From: Aquificales bacterium
GTDB taxonomy: Bacteria; Aquificota; Aquificia; Aquificales; Aquificaceae
Length of the DNA stretch: 41,920 nucleotides
Assembly: GCA_027037055.1 (NCBI GenBank)
Contig: JALWBR010000004.1
Location: 1-41,920 of the forward strand
Reading direction: 5' to 3'
In this document: piece by piece, positions 9,463 through 16,905 of the stretch
Position numbering within the stretch: position 1 is the first letter of the stretch
Layout: the number at the start of each line of letters is the position of its first letter
Position numbers and translations under genes: made by a program
Notes under the pieces: generated by a model
Databases searched by the model: none
Seen by the model: the letters and a program-made list of their open reading frames with translations, nothing else
Told to the model about the DNA's origin: nothing

Positions 9463-9717
9463 TCACCCATTTGCATTTTCCCAATAAACAGCAGGATACC
9501 TTCCCGAGCTTTCAAACTCCTTCCAACTAATTTCGTTAAGAATTTCCGATATCATCCTGCCTACCGGATACTTATCAGCGCCCTTTGTTAGCTTTACCCT
9601 TATCCCGAGATCTGCTTCAACATCTTCTGGAAGTTCGGTCAGTATCTCCACATCTTCTACAAACGGAAGTTTCTTAACTTTCTCAAGAACCTCAAAAGTC
9701 CACTCTACCTTTAACAA
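9463..9717 (-). CDS. Unknown 84-residue protein translationally coupled to a HEPN gene
   Basis: I do not recognise this protein. It is acidic and soluble (VEDVEILTELPEDVEADLGIRVKL), with conserved-looking aromatic residues at the end (RYPAVYWENANG). No ATG is available near the start. TTG at 9717 has GGAGG 9 nt upstream and is preferred to TTG at 9723. The reading frame overlaps the end of the HEPN gene by 26 bp, so the two are almost certainly co-translated. HEPN genes are often paired with minimal nucleotidyltransferases, but the GSxARG motif of those partners is absent. Any antitoxin-like role is only suggested by position. Confidence 0.55.
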   Translation of the reverse strand: MLKVEWTFEVLEKVKKLPFVEDVEILTELPEDVEADLGIRVKLTKGADKYPVGRMISEILNEISWKEFESSGRYPAVYWENANG

Positions 9718-10075
9718 TCTCAAACACCTCCTTCACAAGAAAAAGATAATCCCCCAACATCTCTATGTCAAAGCTGTCCAATCCTTCACCATAATCAACT
9801 TTGCGTCGCATGTGATATAACTCCTGATTGAGCCGTCCAACATCCTTGAGAAGCTTCTTAGGAAAGTTTCCGTCTTCAGCACACTTTCTTGAGAACGCTG
9901 TAAATATACCTATGTGCTTCCACCTCCTTCCACATCTATCCGTAAGAACTGCTCTCATTAGAGTGAAAAGGGCAAAGTAAAGCTCGGAAGCGCAGGTATT
10001 ATAGAGTTTCCGATAAAAAGTATCTTCCGCAACAAACAGCCTTTCTTCTGCAAGCTGGAGAATTTTCCCACGCAT
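9692..10075 (-). CDS. HEPN-domain protein (COG1895-like)
   Basis: A 127-residue helical protein with the features of COG1895/COG2250-type HEPN domains: an early helix (QLAEERLFVAEDTF), a second long helix with YNTCASELYFALFTLMRAVLT, and a late YHMRRKVDYG signature. HEPN proteins include RNases of toxin-antitoxin pairs with an R-x4-6-H active site. Here the corresponding position reads RRKVDY with no His, so RNase activity is doubtful. The start is ATG 10075. The gene is in an operon with the small unknown gene that follows it. Convergent to purF and divergent from the outer-membrane-like gene. Confidence 0.75.
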   Translation of the reverse strand: MRGKILQLAEERLFVAEDTFYRKLYNTCASELYFALFTLMRAVLTDRCGRRWKHIGIFTAFSRKCAEDGNFPKKLLKDVGRLNQELYHMRRKVDYGEGLDSFDIEMLGDYLFLVKEVFEIVKGRVDF

Positions 10076-10088
10076 TGTCTATTCAATA

Positions 10089-10097
10089 TGGTATAAT
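10089..10097 (+). promoter_or_regulatory. Extended -10 promoter element for the 10148 gene
   Basis: TGG followed by TATAAT (TATAAT at 10092-10097) is an extended -10 motif. It would start transcription near 10104 and leave a leader of about 44 nt containing a strong Shine-Dalgarno (GGAGG) before ATG 10148. No good -35 hexamer is visible. Confidence 0.5.
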
Positions 10098-10147
10098 TAA
10101 AACATCTGTTCCTTCACATTACAATAATTCACACGGAGGGTTAAGGG

Positions 10148-10753
10148 ATGAAAAAAATAAAGTTGGTTTTATTAGCAATCTCCCTTAACTCCTTATGTTG
10201 GGCGGGAGGATTTGACGGAGGATTCGGATTCGGAATATTCCAATTAAGTAACTTGGACCCCGCGGGCTTAAATTCTATATTAAGGGATCAAGGGTATCCA
10301 GAGATTGAAAGAAAGACTAATTTAGACTTCGGAGGTGGTGGTTATTTTGTTAAAGATAGATTGTTGATAGGTTTTGAGGGGGGATCCTTATCAACGGGTG
10401 TTACAAAAAGGGACGGTAAAGAGGTACAGCTTGAAGGAGGGTTTCTGAGCGTAAATATAGGCTACAGCCTTTGGAAGAAAGATAAAAACATGATCTTAGC
10501 AAATGCGGGTCTCGGCTATGCGGGTCTTACCCTCTCCGTAAAGGTACAAGAGGGCGTACTTGATACCTATAGACAAAAGTCCACCACAGGTTTCATAGGC
10601 AAGGTTGGATTGGCATATCTCAGAAGGATGGGGGGATTCATAGCGGGAGTTGAAGCGGGAGCCATACAGCCCTTATCCGGTCTTGAGATAGGCGGTAAAA
10701 GGGCTGGTACCACACTACTTATAAGATTGCTCTTAGGCGGGGGAATATTTTAA
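10148..10753 (+). CDS. Secreted, probable small outer-membrane beta-barrel protein
   Basis: A 201-residue protein with a signal peptide (MKKIKLVLLAISLNSLCWA, cleavage likely before GGFDGG). The mature part is rich in Gly and alternates hydrophobic and polar residues, as in short beta-barrel strands (FGGGGYFVKDRLLIGFEGG, LANAGLGYAGLTLSV), and it ends in Phe, as many outer-membrane proteins do. No enzyme motif was found and the function is unknown. GGAGG precedes the ATG. The cupin gene follows 1 bp later, so the two share a transcript. Confidence 0.7.
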   Translation: MKKIKLVLLAISLNSLCWAGGFDGGFGFGIFQLSNLDPAGLNSILRDQGYPEIERKTNLDFGGGGYFVKDRLLIGFEGGSLSTGVTKRDGKEVQLEGGFLSVNIGYSLWKKDKNMILANAGLGYAGLTLSVKVQEGVLDTYRQKSTTGFIGKVGLAYLRRMGGFIAGVEAGAIQPLSGLEIGGKRAGTTLLIRLLLGGGIF

Positions 10754-10754
10754 A

Positions 10755-11054
10755 ATGCAGGCGGAAGGTGTAAAGGTAACGCGGACGGGTATAAAGGAAG
10801 AAGAGAGAATAAGGGAAATTCTTGAGAAGGAAGGTTTCAGGGTTTACAAATGGTACGATCCTCCCGGCACAAGATACGATGTACATACCCATCCCGACAG
10901 GGAAGTAAGGTGGGTGATAAGGGGAAAGGTAACCATAGGTGTAGGAGATACAAAAATTGTCCTTGAGGAGGGAGACAGATTAGATCTTGAACCCCGTGTA
11001 CCCCATTGGGCGGAAACATCAACAGGCGTTGAATATGTGGCGGGATCTAAGTGA
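10755..11054 (+). CDS. Small cupin-domain protein
   Basis: A 99-residue single cupin domain. The metal-site pattern is present: His44-x-His46 and Glu50 in DVHTHPDREVRWVIRGKV, then the second cupin motif GDRLDLEPRVPHWAE with its His. Small cupins bind a metal and act as dioxygenases, isomerases or sensors; the reaction here is not predictable. It directly follows the outer-membrane-like gene, and its 3' end overlaps the convergent DUF2335 gene by 8 bp. Confidence 0.85.
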   Translation: MQAEGVKVTRTGIKEEERIREILEKEGFRVYKWYDPPGTRYDVHTHPDREVRWVIRGKVTIGVGDTKIVLEEGDRLDLEPRVPHWAETSTGVEYVAGSK

Positions 11055-11430
11055 TCTTTTCCCCTTTCTTTCTGAACTTATGGCTATAAAAATAAGCTCC
11101 TACTATACTTGCTAAAGCTCCAAGACCTATTGTGCCTCCGAGCCACTCCTTACCATTCACACCAAGATAAACTGCAGAAGCGAGTCCCGCAATCACTATA
11201 ATTATTGCAGAGAATTGTCCTATATAATAGCTCCTATGTCTAAACATTTGCTCCCTTTCAGCCATACGAACTATCCGCTCCGGAAATGATGGATCTATTT
11301 TTCCGTAATCCTCCAAAGTTTTTGGATCTGGTATCGGACCTATATGAACTTGGGTCTGGGCTATGTGAATAGGCGGGTGTTGTTTATTCTTATCCTTCTT
11401 CCCCTGCCTTTCCGGTAGGTCCTTCTGCAC
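11047..11430 (-). CDS. DUF2335-family membrane protein
   Basis: About 127 residues. An N-terminal soluble part contains the family signature HIGPIPDPKTLEDYGKIDP followed by PERIVRMAEREQMFRHR. Two C-terminal membrane helices follow (about FSAIIIVIAGLASAVYLG and IGLGALASIVGAYFYS), and the tail is basic (SHKFRKKGE). The function of DUF2335 is not known to me. GTG at 11430 is chosen because GGAGG lies 9 nt upstream; TTG at 11451 is an alternative. The start region overlaps the preceding unknown gene by about 40 bp, implying coupled translation. Confidence 0.75.
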   Translation of the reverse strand: MQKDLPERQGKKDKNKQHPPIHIAQTQVHIGPIPDPKTLEDYGKIDPSFPERIVRMAEREQMFRHRSYYIGQFSAIIIVIAGLASAVYLGVNGKEWLGGTIGLGALASIVGAYFYSHKFRKKGEKIT

Positions 11431-11599
11431 CCTCCCCAACCTCCATTTCAATTGCCCTTATTGAATCCCTCAGGTAGCTACCTACCTGAATCCAATCCCC
11501 AATTATATTCTCAAAATCATCTTGCTCGGTTTGTTCTGGCAATAGGAGTTGCACAACGCTTCCGTATCCCTCAATAAAACTTTCTAATAATCTGCTCAT
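11390..11599 (-). CDS. Unknown 69-residue protein upstream of DUF2335
   Basis: An acidic small protein (MSRLLESFIEGYGSVVQLLL followed by a segment rich in Gln, Glu and Asp) with a Gly/Glu-rich tail. ATG 11599 is preferred to the in-frame TTG at 11620, although its GGAG is 13 nt away. It overlaps the DUF2335 start by about 40 bp in another frame and lies 37 bp after pstA on the same strand. I recognise no family. It may be a partner of the DUF2335 protein, judged from overlap only. Confidence 0.5.
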   Translation of the reverse strand: MSRLLESFIEGYGSVVQLLLPEQTEQDDFENIIGDWIQVGSYLRDSIRAIEMEVGEGAEGPTGKAGEEG

Positions 11600-11636
11600 G
11601 ATAACTAATTTACTCCTCAAAATAGCATGGTCAACA

Positions 11637-12500
11637 TTACCTCCTCCTGAACCCGTGGATAATTATCTTGGCGGAGATGAAAAATAGTAAGGCACCCATG
11701 GTTAGAATCAGGGAGGCAGCCCATGCTTGACCGTGCCACTCTTCGTAGGGACCCATAGCATACTGGAATATGGTAACCGTTAGGGAAGCCATAGGCTGGG
11801 TGGGATCAAGGGTAAGGAAGTTGTTGTTAAAGGCGGTAAAGAGGAGGGGAGCGGTTTCGCCAGATACCCTTGCTATACCCAGTATTACTCCAGTCAAGAT
11901 ACCTCTTTTAGCAGCGGACAGAGATATATCCTTTATAACCTGCCATCTGCGTGCTCCTAAGGCGTAACCCGCCTCCCTCAAGGAATTGGGAACGAGTTTA
12001 AGTATCTCATCGGTGGTTATGGCTATTACCGGTATCATAAGAAGGGCAAGGGCGACGGAACCAGAAATACCAGAAAAATGCCCGACGGGTTTTACCATAA
12101 ATGCATAGACAAAGGTACCTATAACTATTGAAGGGAAGCTCACAAGTATATCCGTTATACTCCTTAAACCCCTTATAAATCTTGAATGCCTTCCGTATTC
12201 CGCAAAAAATATACCCGTACCTATACCTACGGGAACACCCATCAGCGTTGCCATGAAGGTTATTATGAAATGGCCCACAAAGGCATGTCTTAAACCGCCC
12301 CCCTCTATACCAGGAGGCGTAGGATCATTGGTGAACAGGTTAACACTGAGAAAGCTGAACCCTTCAATTACAACATCCGCAAGTATCCAGAAGAGCCAGA
12401 CCATACCGTAAAGGGCTGTAAGGGAAGAGAGTCCCAACATTAAGATGTTAACTATCTTTCTCCTTAAGATAACCCTACTTATATACTCTTCGCTCCCCAT
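11637..12500 (-). CDS. pstA: Phosphate ABC transporter permease PstA
   Basis: A 287-residue inner-membrane permease with about six membrane helices. The ABC-permease EAA-type cytoplasmic loop reads EAGYALGARRWQVIKDISL near residue 178. With PstC it forms the channel of the high-affinity phosphate importer. It overlaps the end of pstC by 22 bp, so the two subunits are made together. The ATPase gene pstB and the regulator phoU do not follow in this window, so the transporter's energy subunit must be encoded elsewhere. Confidence 0.95.
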   Translation of the reverse strand: MGSEEYISRVILRRKIVNILMLGLSSLTALYGMVWLFWILADVVIEGFSFLSVNLFTNDPTPPGIEGGGLRHAFVGHFIITFMATLMGVPVGIGTGIFFAEYGRHSRFIRGLRSITDILVSFPSIVIGTFVYAFMVKPVGHFSGISGSVALALLMIPVIAITTDEILKLVPNSLREAGYALGARRWQVIKDISLSAAKRGILTGVILGIARVSGETAPLLFTAFNNNFLTLDPTQPMASLTVTIFQYAMGPYEEWHGQAWAASLILTMGALLFFISAKIIIHGFRRR

Positions 12501-13429
12501 CTTTTACCCAACCTTCCCAGAATAAAGAACCTTGCAAACATAAGCAAGCCGAAGGAGAGGATAAAAAGTATCAAGGCAAGGTAGTAAAGGGAAGAGAGAT
12601 AAATGTCCGAATCCGCTTCCGTAAATTCATTAGCTATGGTAACCGTTATGGTTGTCAGAGGATCAAACAAGCTTAAGGGTATCTGATGAACATTTCCTGT
12701 AAGGAAGGCAACCGCCATTGTCTCGCCGAGCGCCCTACCTACTGAAAGGACAGTACCACCCACAATACCCGGGAGTGCGTAAGGTATAACTATATTGGTA
12801 ACAACCTCCCATTTGGTAGCTCCGAGACCATAACCCGCCTCCTTTAATAAGGCGGGTGTCATTTCAAAACTGTCTTTCACTATGGCACTCATGAAGGGAA
12901 TAATCATGATGGACAGAACAAAGCTTGCGGTGAGGGCATCAACACCAGTGGGCGCACCTTCAAATAATCTCCCCAATAAGGGTATCTTTCCCAGTGTTTC
13001 CTGAAGAAAGGGCTCAACATAATCCGCCATTAAGGGAGCTATTACAAACAGTCCCCACATCCCGTAAATGATGCTCGGTATGGCGCCGAGAAGTTCTATG
13101 GCTGTAGAAAAAACGGGCTTAAGCTTTTGGGGTGACAGTTCCGCAATAAATATGGCTATTCCTATACTTACAGGAATTGCTATGAGGGACGCAATAAAGG
13201 TAATAAGGAGTGTACCGAAAAGGGCTGGAAGGGCGCCGAAGATCTCCGCAACAGGATCCCATGTTGTCCCAGTTAAAAAATCTATAAGCCCGAATCTATT
13301 TATGGCGGGGAGGGATTCATAAAACAATACAATAAGGGTAAGCAGAGGGAAAAGGAATCCGACGGAGAAGGCGAAAAAACCGAGGACGGATGCTGTAACC
13401 GCTTCTATAAGCTTATCCTTTTTTCCCAT
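12479..13429 (-). CDS. pstC: Phosphate ABC transporter permease PstC
   Basis: A 316-residue inner-membrane permease with six or more membrane helices. The EAA loop is LLKEAGYGLGATKWEVVTNIVIP. Its N-terminus (GKKDKLIEAVTASVLGFFAF) and the FDPLTTITVTIANEF segment are typical of PstC. It lies 24 bp after pstS and overlaps pstA, in the usual pstS-C-A order, and should be controlled from the pstS promoter. Confidence 0.95.
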   Translation of the reverse strand: MGKKDKLIEAVTASVLGFFAFSVGFLFPLLTLIVLFYESLPAINRFGLIDFLTGTTWDPVAEIFGALPALFGTLLITFIASLIAIPVSIGIAIFIAELSPQKLKPVFSTAIELLGAIPSIIYGMWGLFVIAPLMADYVEPFLQETLGKIPLLGRLFEGAPTGVDALTASFVLSIMIIPFMSAIVKDSFEMTPALLKEAGYGLGATKWEVVTNIVIPYALPGIVGGTVLSVGRALGETMAVAFLTGNVHQIPLSLFDPLTTITVTIANEFTEADSDIYLSSLYYLALILFILSFGLLMFARFFILGRLGKRWGAKSI

Positions 13430-13453
13430 ACGCCCGTCAATAGAATTATAACC

Positions 13454-14443
13454 TTAATACCAACCGTTGGCTTTCCAGTAAGCGCGAACCCTTTCTTTAA
13501 CTTCTTCGGGCAGAGGCACATAATGAAGCTTAATCGCTATATCATCTCCCTTTTTATAAGCCCAGTCAAAGAATTTCACCACCTTACTGTTCCTCTCCTT
13601 CGGATAATCCTTTGCAAGGAGAATAAAGGTAGCCCCAGCTATAGGGTAAGCATCCTTTCCCCTTTTCCATGTAAGCACCTCATAAAAATCCTTCTTAGGA
13701 TCCCATTTTGCACCCTTAGCTGCGGACTGGAAGGTTTTTATTGAAGGCTTAACAAAGTTTCCGTCCCTGTTTTGTATTTCCGTCACCTTCAATTTATTTT
13801 CCAACGCGTAGGCAAACTCAACATAACCTATGCTCCCCCTTACCCTTCTTATATAATTTGCCACACCCTCGTTACCCTTAGCACCTATACCCGTGGGCCA
13901 ATTTACCGCCTTTCCGTAACCTACCCTTTCCTTCCACTCGGGGCAAGCCTTTGAAAGATAGTTTGTAAATATCCATGTTGTCCCTGAACCGTCAGACCTT
14001 CTTATAACCGTAATTTTCCTACGGGGCAACTTCTTATCCGGATTGTACTTTTTAATTTCCGGATCGTCCCAATATTTTATCTTCCCGAGAAAGATACCGC
14101 AGATAGCCTTTGTGCTTAGCTTAAGATCCTTAAAAGGAAGGTTGTAAGATATAACAACACCGCCTATAACCGTAGGAAACTGAGCAAGATTGTACTTTTT
14201 CGCCTCTGAAGGCTTAAGGGGTGCATCCGAAGCACCGAAGTCAACCGTCCTGTTCCTTATCTGTCTTACACCGCCCCCCGAACCTATGGACTGATAATTT
14301 AGTTTAACCCCCGTTTCCTTCATATAAAAGTAAGCCCACTTAGAATACAGTGGATAAGGGAAGGTGGCGCCCGCTCCGTTTATCACATCAGCAACCGCTG
14401 TAGAAGTAAGGGCAAAAACCAGGCTTCCGATCAATTTCTTCAT
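13454..14443 (-). CDS. pstS: Periplasmic phosphate-binding protein PstS
   Basis: A 329-residue binding protein. A signal peptide (MKKLIGSLVFALTSTAVA) is cleaved before DVINGAGATFPYPLYSKW, the classic PstS start. Phosphate-contact segments are visible: GAGATFP, SIGSGGG, DFGASDAPL and RRSDGSGTTWIF. It captures phosphate in the periplasm for PstCA. GGAGG precedes the ATG. The promoter region to the right carries a candidate Pho box, and the divergent gene is a PhoR-like kinase, which fits regulation by phosphate starvation. Confidence 0.96.
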   Translation of the reverse strand: MKKLIGSLVFALTSTAVADVINGAGATFPYPLYSKWAYFYMKETGVKLNYQSIGSGGGVRQIRNRTVDFGASDAPLKPSEAKKYNLAQFPTVIGGVVISYNLPFKDLKLSTKAICGIFLGKIKYWDDPEIKKYNPDKKLPRRKITVIRRSDGSGTTWIFTNYLSKACPEWKERVGYGKAVNWPTGIGAKGNEGVANYIRRVRGSIGYVEFAYALENKLKVTEIQNRDGNFVKPSIKTFQSAAKGAKWDPKKDFYEVLTWKRGKDAYPIAGATFILLAKDYPKERNSKVVKFFDWAYKKGDDIAIKLHYVPLPEEVKERVRAYWKANGWY

Positions 14444-14473
14444 CCTCTTACCTCCGCATGGTAACTTGAAAAA

Positions 14474-14508
14474 AATATAGCTTTACTATTGTTAAGAATT
14501 AATTAAGA
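14474..14508 (-). promoter_or_regulatory. Candidate pstS promoter with Pho box
   Basis: On the minus strand, CTTAAT (14507-14502) and CTTAAC (14496-14491) form direct repeats with an 11-bp period. After an 11-bp gap comes TATATT (14479-14474). Tandem 11-bp-spaced repeats ending about 11 bp before the -10 are the geometry of PhoB/PhoP boxes, replacing a -35. The downstream gene is pstS. Confidence 0.55.
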
Positions 14509-14522
14509 TTTTTTATTATCCC

Positions 14523-15467
14523 ATGGAAAAGATCCTTAACAGCATAGACTTAGGCATAGTTATCTTTAATGAAAAAGAGGAGATAGTTTATGCAAACGAT
14601 ACATGTTTAAAGTGGGGCATACTTTCCTCCGAGGTTAAGGGTAAAAAGTATTACGAAGCGTTCAAAAGCCTTGAACTTATAGACATGACGGGAAAGATAT
14701 TAAAGGGCGAAAAGACGGGTGGTAAATTTGAATACAGCGGTAGGATTTACAGAATAAATCCCATTGAAGAAGTACCCGCAATAAAGATTGAAGACATTAC
14801 GGAATTTGTAAAGTTTGAAAGGCTTCAGAGGGAATTTTCTGCATCCGTAAGTCACGAACTGAGTACACCCATATCCGCCATAAAAGGCTTGCTGGAAACA
14901 GCCCTCATGGAAGAAAATCCCGATAGAAAGCTTATAGAAAAGGCTTTAAAGCGAACCCAGGAAATGGAAAGAATGATAAACGCACTGAAGCTCCTTGTAC
15001 TCATTGAAACGGGGGGTAAATCAAAAAAGGAAAGGGTCTCGTTAAGAAACATTATAGGGGATGTTATACAAGATCTTACAGAAAGGATAAAAGAAATGAA
15101 AGTGAAAGTTAAAATTGACGGAGAAGACCTGCAGGTTATTACAGACAGGGAAAAGGTTTACATACTTCTTAAAAACATCATTGAAAATGCGGTTAAATAC
15201 AACAGAAAAGAGGGAGATGTATTTATAAGAATATTAAAAGAAGGGGAAAATCCGGTGGTAGAGGTAGAGGATACGGGAGAAGGAATATCAAAGGAAGAGA
15301 TCCCTTTGTTGTTTCAACCCTTCTTCGGGGGGAAAAACAAAAAAGGTATGGGACTTGGTCTTACAATAAGTAAGAAGATAGCGGATAACCTCGGCATACA
15401 AATTGAGATAAGGAGCGGAGAGGGAAAGGGAACAACAGTGAAAGCTGTCTTTCCAGAGGAAATGTAA
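14523..15467 (+). CDS. PhoR-like soluble PAS-histidine kinase
   Basis: A 314-residue sensor kinase without membrane segments. A PAS-like domain (about 1-95) is followed by HisKA with the phospho-acceptor His111 in SVSHELSTPISAIKG (usual form SHELRTP) and a HATPase domain with NIIENAVKY, VEDTGEGIS and KGMGLGLTISKK boxes. The layout matches the cytoplasmic part of PhoR, and the gene is divergent from pstS, so a role in phosphate sensing is inferred. No response regulator is adjacent. No Shine-Dalgarno is evident before ATG 14523. It converges with hypD across 48 bp. Confidence 0.88.
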   Translation: MEKILNSIDLGIVIFNEKEEIVYANDTCLKWGILSSEVKGKKYYEAFKSLELIDMTGKILKGEKTGGKFEYSGRIYRINPIEEVPAIKIEDITEFVKFERLQREFSASVSHELSTPISAIKGLLETALMEENPDRKLIEKALKRTQEMERMINALKLLVLIETGGKSKKERVSLRNIIGDVIQDLTERIKEMKVKVKIDGEDLQVITDREKVYILLKNIIENAVKYNRKEGDVFIRILKEGENPVVEVEDTGEGISKEEIPLLFQPFFGGKNKKGMGLGLTISKKIADNLGIQIEIRSGEGKGTTVKAVFPEEM

Positions 15468-15515
15468 AAGGATAAATATAGATTGGCTTTCAAAGAGGAC
15501 GGGGATTTATAAACT

Positions 15516-16631
15516 TTATGCTGTATTATAGAGTGTATCCCCCTCAAATCTGTACCTGTAGTAGGCTGAGCATACACCCTCCGACGATACCATACATGAA
15601 CCGACGGGATTCTTGGGGTTGCAAACGGAACCGAAAAGTTTACAGTCCGAAGGTTTTGCCTTGCCCCTTATTATATCTCCGCAAAGGCAGTAGGGATGAT
15701 CCGAAGACCGTTTCTCCTTTAAACAAAACCTCTTCTCCCCGTCAAAATCGCGGTAGTTATCCTTTATCCCGAAGGCACTTAAAGGTAAAACACCCAATCC
15801 CCTCCATTCAAATTCCTCCCTGACAGTAAAAACTTCACTAATAAAAGAAAGTGCCTTTTTGTTTCCCTCCTCCTTTACCGATCTCCTGTACTGGATATCA
15901 ACCGTATGCCTACCTTCCTCAAACCTCCTAAGTAGAATAAGCAACGATTCCAATATATCAACAGGTTCAAACCCCGATATAACGAATGGTTTTTTATATC
16001 TCTCCGCAAAGGGCTTATATATACCGCATCCCGTTATGACACTTACATGACCCGGAGCAATAAGACCGTCTATATTTACATCCGCGGAAAATATACCCTT
16101 AAGGGCTGAAGGTGTCCTTACATGATTGCAAATAATACTCAGGTTTCTTATACCCTCCCTCCTCGCCTTTAAAATAAGTACCGCTGTCTGAGGTGTCGTT
16201 GTCTCAAAACCTATGGCAAAAAATACAACCTCCTTTTTGCTGTTCTCCTTTGCTATTCTAAGAACCTCAAGGGGAGAATAAACCATCCTTACATCAAATC
16301 CGGAAGCCCTCGTACTAAGAAGAGTCTTTCCGCCCGAACCGGGAACCCTCAGAAGATCACCGTAGGTGCACAAAATAACACCGCTTTCCGCAAGCTCAAT
16401 GGCAAGATCAATCCTGCCTTTGGGAACCACACATACGGGACATCCAGGTCCGTGGATAAATTCTACCGCGGAATTCAGAAGCTGATCTATTCCGTATCTT
16501 ATTATTACATGGGTGTGTCCTCCGCAAAATTCCATTATCCTCAAGGGCTTACCAAGACCCCCCGCCTTATCCTTAATAACCCTTGCCAATTTCTCTATAA
16601 GAAAGGGATCCCTGAGATTAGAAATATCCAT
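15516..16631 (-). CDS. hypD: Hydrogenase maturation factor HypD
   Basis: A 371-residue scaffold on which HypC delivers the Fe(CN)2CO unit of NiFe hydrogenases. Visible are the CGGHTH motif (MEFCGGHTHV), the GPGCPVCVVP segment, GFETTTPQTA, and a C-terminal set of cysteines (HPYCLCGDIIRG, SDCKLFGSVC, SCMVSSEGVCSAYY) for the [4Fe-4S] cluster. ATG 16631 is preferred to the TTG one codon upstream because GGAG lies 7 nt before it. It overlaps hypC by 14 bp. Confidence 0.96.
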   Translation of the reverse strand: MDISNLRDPFLIEKLARVIKDKAGGLGKPLRIMEFCGGHTHVIIRYGIDQLLNSAVEFIHGPGCPVCVVPKGRIDLAIELAESGVILCTYGDLLRVPGSGGKTLLSTRASGFDVRMVYSPLEVLRIAKENSKKEVVFFAIGFETTTPQTAVLILKARREGIRNLSIICNHVRTPSALKGIFSADVNIDGLIAPGHVSVITGCGIYKPFAERYKKPFVISGFEPVDILESLLILLRRFEEGRHTVDIQYRRSVKEEGNKKALSFISEVFTVREEFEWRGLGVLPLSAFGIKDNYRDFDGEKRFCLKEKRSSDHPYCLCGDIIRGKAKPSDCKLFGSVCNPKNPVGSCMVSSEGVCSAYYRYRFEGDTLYNTA

Positions 16632-16824
16632 CAAAATACTCCTTAAGCATCTCCGTATCTATCTTTCTTATAGCAAAACCCACATGTACAAGCACATAAT
16701 CACCTTCCTTTACATCCTCTTCCACAAGCTCAAGGGATATCTCCCTCTTTACACCTTTTATATCAACCACAGCGGTATTGTCATCCCTTATCTCAATGAT
16801 CCTTGAAGGAACCGCAAGGCACAT
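16618..16824 (-). CDS. hypC: Hydrogenase assembly chaperone HypC
   Basis: A 68-residue chaperone that starts MCLAVPSRI, with the essential Cys2 that binds the Fe(CN)2CO fragment and the large subunit precursor. The GDYVLVHVGFAIRKID segment is characteristic. Together with overlapping hypD it forms the core of the Fe-ligand scaffold. No Shine-Dalgarno precedes the ATG. Instead a minus-strand TATACT at 16836-16831 ends 6 nt before it, so the transcript probably begins at the ATG itself. Confidence 0.95.
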   Translation of the reverse strand: MCLAVPSRIIEIRDDNTAVVDIKGVKREISLELVEEDVKEGDYVLVHVGFAIRKIDTEMLKEYFDGYF

Positions 16825-16830
16825 ACCTTA

Positions 16831-16836
16831 AGTATA
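16831..16836 (-). promoter_or_regulatory. -10 box predicting a leaderless hypCD transcript
   Basis: TATACT on the minus strand ends exactly 6 nt before the hypC ATG, placing the predicted +1 at the A of the start codon. No consensus -35 is visible. The divergent gene at 16906 has its own Shine-Dalgarno. Confidence 0.45.
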
Positions 16837-16905
16837 AATTCGTTTTTGATGTGAAAATATGTTAAAATCTTTACAAATTTAACGCAATTTATCAGGAGGT
16901 GCCTT

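Noticed and set aside
9463-9717. Minimal nucleotidyltransferase antitoxin (MNT) next to the HEPN gene
   Set aside because: No GSxARG or DxD motif is present, so the name is not supported.
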